A stretch of DNA of 64,000 bases, taken from the NCBI GenBank assembly GCA_964036665.1, contig OZ038526.1:9362001-9426000 (forward strand), given 5' to 3'. The position numbers and the translations under genes were made by a program. Of the stretch, positions 57,639-64,000 are shown piece after piece. This DNA is from Gordius sp. MW1. Lineage: Eukaryota; Nematomorpha; Gordioida; Gordea; Gordiidae. Numbering within the stretch: position 1 is the stretch's first letter; every line of letters begins with the position of its first letter. Below the pieces are notes generated by a model. That model was not told the origin of the DNA, made no database searches, and saw nothing but the letters and a program-made list of their open reading frames with translations.

Positions 57639-60056
57639 GTAATTTGAAATAAGTTAACTTAACACTCAATATAATCATATTATTCTTTATACTTCCCGAT
57701 GGCTGAAGGTAAAAATTAAATTAATAAAATAAAGTGACCTTAAAAATAGTATTATTGTTTTTCCATAATGCCCTTTTTATTTATCAATTACCGACATCGA
57801 TTAATGCTATTAAGCAGTGAGATACAAATACAAACTCTTAAATTTTACGTCCTTTGTAGCTTATTCAAAGTTAAGGCATATAAAAAAACGCGCTCCACTC
57901 ATTTTCAACCAATTTTAGACCCATGCTAAATTTTGGTTTATGAAGTTTGCTGCAAGATCGAATTGAAGTGTATATAGTGACGCCGCTAACGATTTCTAAA
58001 AAAAAATATTACACTTAATACTAGATTCAAGTTTGGGATGTATAATGGTATTTTTGTTATATTTTTGATCTATCCTGAATGTTATTATCTAATGTCACAT
58101 ACACTGTTCTTTGAACTAAATACTTGTTCCTTCTTAAAGTAAAGATTAATCATGGTCCCGCCTTTTAATGAATTATATTATTGAAATATATTTTACAGTA
58201 TTATATAACAATTACAAAGTACCATGATACTTAAATATTTGAAAAGTAAAATGAAAATACGCCTTAATGTCTAATTAAAATTAATTAATGAGTATTCAGC
58301 GAAATTGATCCTATATTAATACTCATAAATTGCATAGCATTTAATAGAAATTAGAGCTATAATCTTAAATACTAAAGAGCATTAAGCCTTTAAGTTATTT
58401 ATCAGTGCAAGACATTAGCAGACTTTGTTGATTTTAAAGCCATAACTCATTGGCCTATTCAGGCGCCTAGCCAGGATTTTCTCAACGGGGGGGGGGACTG
58501 CGAAAATTTTGTTATATCATTTTTATTAATAATATAATAAAAATCAAGGACCAGAAGGGTGGTTCCTGCCAAGCCCGTTGGCCTACAGGCCGGGCAGGCA
58601 ACTGTCGTAAATTTAGATTTTCGAGGAGGCCCGGGTAGGCACCATAAACAGATTTGGGCAATTTGAGCTTAATGAGATTTTTTATATTGTGATTATTTTG
58701 TTTTTGTGTATTAAATTGTATAATAACAAGAATCAATGATGGTTCTTATTAATAAAATGTTTTAAAAATTATATTAAATTATTGATAAAATATTGAATTT
58801 ATTGTTTCAAGCCGGACAATTTGGGTAGCTCTAAAGATACTGGGCGGACTATAAGAAGGATTAGGGCGAGCCCAAATAGGCAATTTAGTGAAATATAAAT
58901 TATGATGAAGATATAAATTCTGTGAATAGATTATAGATCGTTTAGCTTCAAACTTACATTTTTCCCGCCAAAAATCAATTTATTGGCTGAAAATAAATAA
59001 TGAACGTTGCACGGTCGACGGCCAAACATTTTGTCCTATTCTGAGCCTTTTGCCCAGAGATCTAGCTTAGGAATTCACATGAAAGTGAGCATTAGCGATG
59101 ATGTGATAATAATGCCGATTCTTTAATCAATGTTTTAACATACCATATATGGAGAATGTCGCTCATTGGTATATGTGGTGTTGGGAGAGAAAAAATGTGG
59201 TTATATCAGGCAATGGGTTAAATATAATCTAAAAGCTGTTCTGTTGTCGAGAGTATTCTTTGGACGAGAAATTTTTCAGTTTTAGACGAAACCATATACA
59301 ATAAATTAATTATTGATTTTAGGACGATGTTTGTGCCATTTAAATTACTAGAGTAAATTTTGGCCAAAATTTTCTTGAGTCACTTGCGATAATTGACGAA
59401 TATTGCCGAAACAAGATTTTAAAGTTAGTTAGAAATAGTTTTCTTATCGAAAACATTTGATTATTTATTAATTAAAAAATCAAGAGGGGCATTATTGATT
59501 TCCGATAAGCCTGATGAAGCTTTTCGTCATCACTGTTTCATATAAATTATTTGAGGTGCAATGTTATTTAATAGTATAATCCCCTCTTCAATGTCAAGAA
59601 TTTTTTCTAAAATTGTTTGAATAGTAATCATGTATGGCTGAGAAGAGAATTCAAATATTTCGATTATCGAAAAGAATACCCCTATATTTTATAAAATTGC
59701 TACTTATAGCTGTGGGATGCTCGATAACTTTTTTCCCTGGCAAGCGAACAAGTAAGTTAATTCGTTAAAAGAAAAATAATGAGTTCAAAGCTTTTTGATA
59801 AAAATTGAATTTAATAATAAAAAGGATATGTATACTTTTAAGGTAGTTACAAGTGTCTTAGTCTTTTGTGCAACTATAAATACCTTCATTTAGAAATTAA
59901 TTTATTATAAAAGAAATTGTTGTAATTTTTGCCAGGGGGAAAGTTCCGCTCTCCCCTCCCCTTAACTTGTCCAAAGACTAAAATTATTAAATTATTATGT
60001 ATCAAATACATATTAGATATTATTTTTAAAATTCCAAAATTTACTTGTTATATAAC

Positions 60057-60756
60057 TAGAGCCCTGCACGGGGCGCCCGAAGCCCGACCCGGCCCCGAGA
60101 CGGGCCCGACCCGATCGCGCTTTGGGCCGGGCTCGGGCAGAATTTAATAAAACAATCGAGGCTCGGGTCGGGCCTAATGAGGCGGCCCGATCCGAGGCCC
60201 GAGCCCCGCCTGAATTGACTAAAGCACTAATCTTTTATAAAATATGATTTAAACAAACTCAACTCGATATTTAATAATTTTATCTTCGTACAACATACAT
60301 AATATAGCTTCCAAGCTTCAGCTTTTTTCGCCTGTCTATTATAATATTTTACCTAAATTGCTCATCTTATTTTAGTATTTAATATTCATATATCTGTTAC
60401 TTTAGAAATAAATTAAAGAAATATAAAAAAAAAATTTTTTTGGAACTGTTAGATAAAATATAATTTATATAGTTGGATTTTCAGTTTCAAATTATTAGCT
60501 GAATAAATTGTAGCGAGTGAAAATAAAATTTTATTTCAAACTTATCCTAGTTGTAAATTACAAGTAATAACAATTTAATGCATTATTTTTTAAAATTTTA
60601 AAATAAATTTTTAAAATGTTTAGTTTGAAAATCGGGCTCGGGTGCCAAAAATAAAAAAAAGTTGTTCGGGCTCGGGCCGGGCTTGGGCAAAATAAAAACT
60701 GAGACGTCAGGCTCGGGTGGGCTCGGGCAGAAAAAATTTCATTTTGCAGGGCTCTA
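60057..60756. mobile_element. Short non-autonomous hAT
   Basis: Starts TAGAGCCCTGCACGGGGCG and ends TTTTGCAGGGCTCTA. TATATAAC is present at both ends (60049-60056 and 60755-60762), overlapping the 3' terminus by two bases. It has GCCCGA/CTCGGGC-rich arms and an AT-rich middle. Same sequence as the two arms of 21049-24180 but without the 2.5-kb block. Confidence 0.8.
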
Positions 60757-60950
60757 TATAACCATAATTTTTCCAAACAGCTCATTTTAAAAGTAAAGAA
60801 TTTTGCAAGCTTGACATTAACAGGGCTGTGGTTTGAGAGACGATTGGACGTGAATAGAGCTTTGTGTATTCATTAATTTTGAACTGTTCCAAACTCGCAA
60901 CCCTGTCAATGGAGTTGGAAAGTTGTCTGTGCAGGATGTTGTCCTTGGCA

Positions 60951-61125
60951 CAGGCGCGTAGCCAGGATTTTCACGAGGGGGGGGATATCTAGGTTTTTAT
61001 AAGTGTCTTAAAGCCTTTGATGTAAAACTAAACTTTAATATTTTAACCTATTTAATTTAGTTATTCATAAAAAAACAGGGGGTGGGGAATTTCCCGTTCC
61101 CCCCCCCCCCTCATTTACGCCACTG
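60951..61125. mobile_element. GGCGTAG-family MITE, 175 bp
   Basis: Starts CAGGCGCGTAGCCAGG, ends TTTACGCCACTG. Perfect 8-bp flanks CCTTGGCA (60943-60950 and 61126-61133). A G8 run and a C12 run lie near the two ends. Confidence 0.9.
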
Positions 61126-61775
61126 CCTTGGCAAAATATTAATTGGTTAAAGCTGTGAAGTGAATAGTAAACGGTCTTTTGGAAAGACTTTTGGAATATA
61201 TTAATGATCGCAGTGTAGTGTAGGAGCCTGGGTTATGTATATTTAAAAAGAATGGAATAATCTTACAAATTTGAACAAAGAGTGATCAATGACAGGCAGG
61301 AGGGGCAGACGTTTGAAATGCTAAATTATAAAATAATGTTGGGCTAATTTAGAACGCTTATTTGTTAAATGAGTTTGTTTAAATCGCATCGGAGTGGCCT
61401 ATAGGGCCTGACACAAGCCCATTGCAATTAATATTATTAATTTTTGTAACCCGACCCCGGGCTCTAGCTATGACGCATTTGAACGTAACAACTTGTTTAA
61501 TTATACTTTTATTTGCTGAATCTTAGTGCTCGGAACTGTATAAAGTATAATTTTTTGGTAAAATCATGGTTACAAACGGCGATATCGTTATTCTAACAAA
61601 ATCTATCTTGTTGTTTTTATGGGCTCTCAAAACCTTCAACTTATATATAAACTTGTGCAATGTAAAATGCTTCATATAATAAAATAGCATTAATAATATT
61701 GCTTTCGGTAAAATATAATTTACCCAAAAACCAATGTAAAAAAATCCTTTATAAGTAATAGTTGTATTTTAATAG

Positions 61776-61837
61776 GACTTAAGTTTGTTGAGTCACTAAC
61801 TATATCACTTGTCCAGAGTATAGTTATATCTAATCAG
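61776..61837 (+). CDS. Neurexin-like gene, exon 6 (start of LNS4)
   Basis: GTATTTTAATAG/GA ... AATCAG/GTGAGT. 62 bp entering in phase 1 (completing Gly with the last base of exon 5) and leaving in phase 0. It encodes LKFVESLTISLVQSIVISNQ, which with exon 5 gives LAFRG-LKFVESL. This aligns with the opening strands of neurexin LNS4 (LSYDG..FM...L). The consensus donor and exact phase support it despite its size. Confidence 0.65.
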
Positions 61838-64000
61838 GTGAGTAAAATATTAAGATTATGATTTTTATAAATAGATTTAGTAATTCGAATTTATATCCGT
61901 TTAACTATAATATTTTTAGTTTAGTTTTTTTTAGACCACTCTTACGTTATTATTCCGAGATTTGTACATTATTAATTCATCTTCCATTCATGTTTTTTAG
62001 AAAGTAGATATGCTCGATATTTAAACCTCAGCAGTCTATCCTTTATTATTTATCTGTTAACCGCAATTTGTTGTCTCCAAATAATGATTTTCCAAATAAG
62101 GATTTATCCAAGCTTCATTACTTAAAAACATTTATGATTTTTCATTTTCCTTGTTATTTTATTAGAAAAGGGCTTATTGAAAATACTATTTTGCAGGATT
62201 TTCATTGAAGTTGAATGCACTTATTTGAGTAATTGTTACCTATTTTATATAAATTTTTATTGAAATATGATTAGCTAATGCACAACACTTTTTATCAATT
62301 CCTTTCTCCGATAATAGGCATGCAGACTTTTAATCTGGGTCGATCAAAGTCTTTCTATCTAAGGTTGTTATGGGGCATATTTTATAATCTAGCCTAACCG
62401 GAGGGGGCAGGAAGGGGTAGCTGCCTCCTTTTAAAATATTTTTTTTATATAAAGCTATGGCTAAAATTTTATAAAATGTTTATTTTGGCCCTTTCTACTG
62501 ATTTTTTCCCCCTACTACCTCTAATTTAATTCTAGTTAAGACCATGGATATAAGCAATTCAATTTACAAAGGGCATCGTTTATAGGTTAAGACTACAAAA
62601 ATATTCCTTCTATGGGCGGAGTCAAGCTCGGCCCCTCCCCCCATAGCTGTCGCAATTTAATATCGCATATTCATTAACCTTAATTTGGCGACCTTATTCC
62701 CTAAAAAGGTTCATAACTTAAATATGGAGCTTCTTTCTTGATCCGCGTGATCTAAAAAGCAATAATGACGTTTTTAATTAATTGACGATGATTTTATGGA
62801 CGAGTAACTTTGTAAAATTATGATGGGTATTATTATAGTAAATCCGTTTTAATATTTAATAGAAATTGAATCGCGTTTTCTTAAAACAACAAAAAAAATT
62901 CCAAATATTTTGTAGAAATATATTTTTAAAGCCTATTTTCACTTTGGTAAAAAAATTGGGGAGAGGGGGAAATTCAAAAGTTTTCTTACAAATTAAATTT
63001 AAAAAAAAAATTCCTAAATATTTTAAAAATGGGGATAGGATAACCTTTACACTTTCACTTCTTTTTAGTGTATGCTAACTCAAATAAATAGACTGCTTTA
63101 TTAATAAAAAAAAACATAGAGAATCATGGGCGTAGTCAGGCAAATCCAAAAAATTGTAGAAATTTAATCAAATTAGGTTAAAATTTAAAAAAATTGTTAT
63201 TTTGCCCCTTTCTCATTATTGCACCCCTCTAATTTTAATCCTCGCTACGCTTATGTAGAGAATTACAAATATAATTTGGTTATATTTTACATAAATGGTC
63301 AAGATGACTATTATGCACCCCTAAAAGACAGATTCTTCCATAAGTTATAAATAATACGAAATATTTGTTTTTTAAATCTTTTCTTTGTTTTTATGAGTTA
63401 AAATACATTGAGGAATAGCTAGCACTAACCGACTAGCACCGACCCCTATTTTTTCAAATTTCTTAATTTAACTTGTAATAATGCAAACAAAAATTAAATT
63501 CTTAATAGAGTTTTTATATAAAAAATCCCCTTAAGATAAAACTAAATTTGTCTAAAATAAACAACCAAAAAAATTCACGTGCAAAATACAAAATTCTGTC
63601 AAGGCTACTAATAGCCCCCAAAAACCGTTTTATCTCTATAAAATTTTTAATTTTATTTTTTCAAACAAATTTTTTTATACCTTATGACAAAATACATATG
63701 ATAAATTTAATGTTTTATTATGATTATTTTTAAAAATAATTGAAAATATAAAAATAACCTCGGTTTACTACTAGCCCCGTTCTCCCCTATTGGGCGTTTT
63801 GCATAAATATAATTGTTTAGCTTAAGCACGACCATATTTCAGATTAAAAGAATATGATTAGGTTAGTATTATAGATAGAACGACTTGTAAACCAAAATGC
63901 ATGCCAAGTTTCTATTTCTCCTTCACCCTTCACATTAAGAATTGTATAATAGTCTCAAATATGCAATAATTTATCAATTACCCTCCCTTGAACTTAAGGT
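61838..64000. other. Presumed neurexin-like intron 6
   Basis: AT-rich. MITE relic at about 62390-62545 and an intact MITE at 63125-63255. I could not find the next LNS4 exon, so the gene probably continues past the window. Confidence 0.5.
63125..63255. mobile_element. GGGCGTAG-family MITE, 131 bp
   Basis: CATGGGCGTAGTCAGG ... CCTCGCTACGCTTATG, imperfect inverted termini. Perfect 8-bp flanks TAGAGAAT (63117-63124 and 63256-63263). Confidence 0.85.

Larger units (their letters stand above)
57639..61775. other. Neurexin-like intron 5, transposon-rich
   Basis: Contains a hairpin sequence at 58325-58342, a truncated MITE head CAGGCGCCTAGCCAGG at 58462 with a G run to about 58498, a GC-rich hAT-end relic at 58550-58870, the short hAT 60057-60756 and the MITE 60951-61125. 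No other coding segment is seen. Confidence 0.6.

Noticed and set aside
59505-59550. Hammerhead ribozyme (CTGATGA core)
   Set aside because: No matching CGAAA core strand or stems at the right distance.

Overview
This is AT-rich metazoan nuclear DNA. The evidence is a multi-exon neurexin-type gene with GT/AG introns, and intergenic and intronic DNA packed with animal-type transposons (hAT, Helitron, RTE-type LINE). I see no bacterial gene organisation, rRNA, CRISPR array or virus. The phylum cannot be fixed from this window. The Helitron coding style and its conserved non-coding module recall invertebrate genomes.

Layout. 170-1640: C/T-rich repeats and tandem units with hairpins. 341-6580: copy A of a direct segmental duplication whose copy B is 36777-39998; copy A carries extra insertions (hairpin repeat, LINE 3' fragment, BED-finger hAT, small MITE). 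6534-7660: an unrecognised minus-strand gene split by a 580-bp hAT element with a target-site duplication. 9346-18026: a Helitron cluster with one large, decayed autonomous copy (10310-17390, minus strand) encoding a HUH Rep and a PIF1-type helicase. 20360-21000: a LINE C-terminal relic. 21049-24180: a composite hAT with a broken transposase. 24899-29043: a hAT-like element into which an RTE-type LINE with a tRNA-like leader inserted. 29938-30975: an intronless gene for an unknown protein with three hydrophobic segments. 33665-36750: GC-palindromic and hairpin repeats. 42072-43364: a longer relative of the hAT that split the 7-kb gene.

46412-61837 holds six phase-compatible exons of a neurexin-alpha-like gene (LNS1, LNS2, LNS3, EGF-like, start of LNS4), plus a 24-nt candidate microexon at the position of vertebrate alternative splice site 2. 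Its first intron contains three hAT elements nested inside one another, each with its own 8-bp target-site duplication. Its fifth intron contains more hAT and MITE copies. The gene continues beyond the window.

How the parts relate: the only clear host genes are the neurexin-like gene, the single-exon gene at 30 kb and the interrupted gene at 7 kb. Everything else that is recognisable is mobile DNA, and the nesting gives a relative order of insertion.
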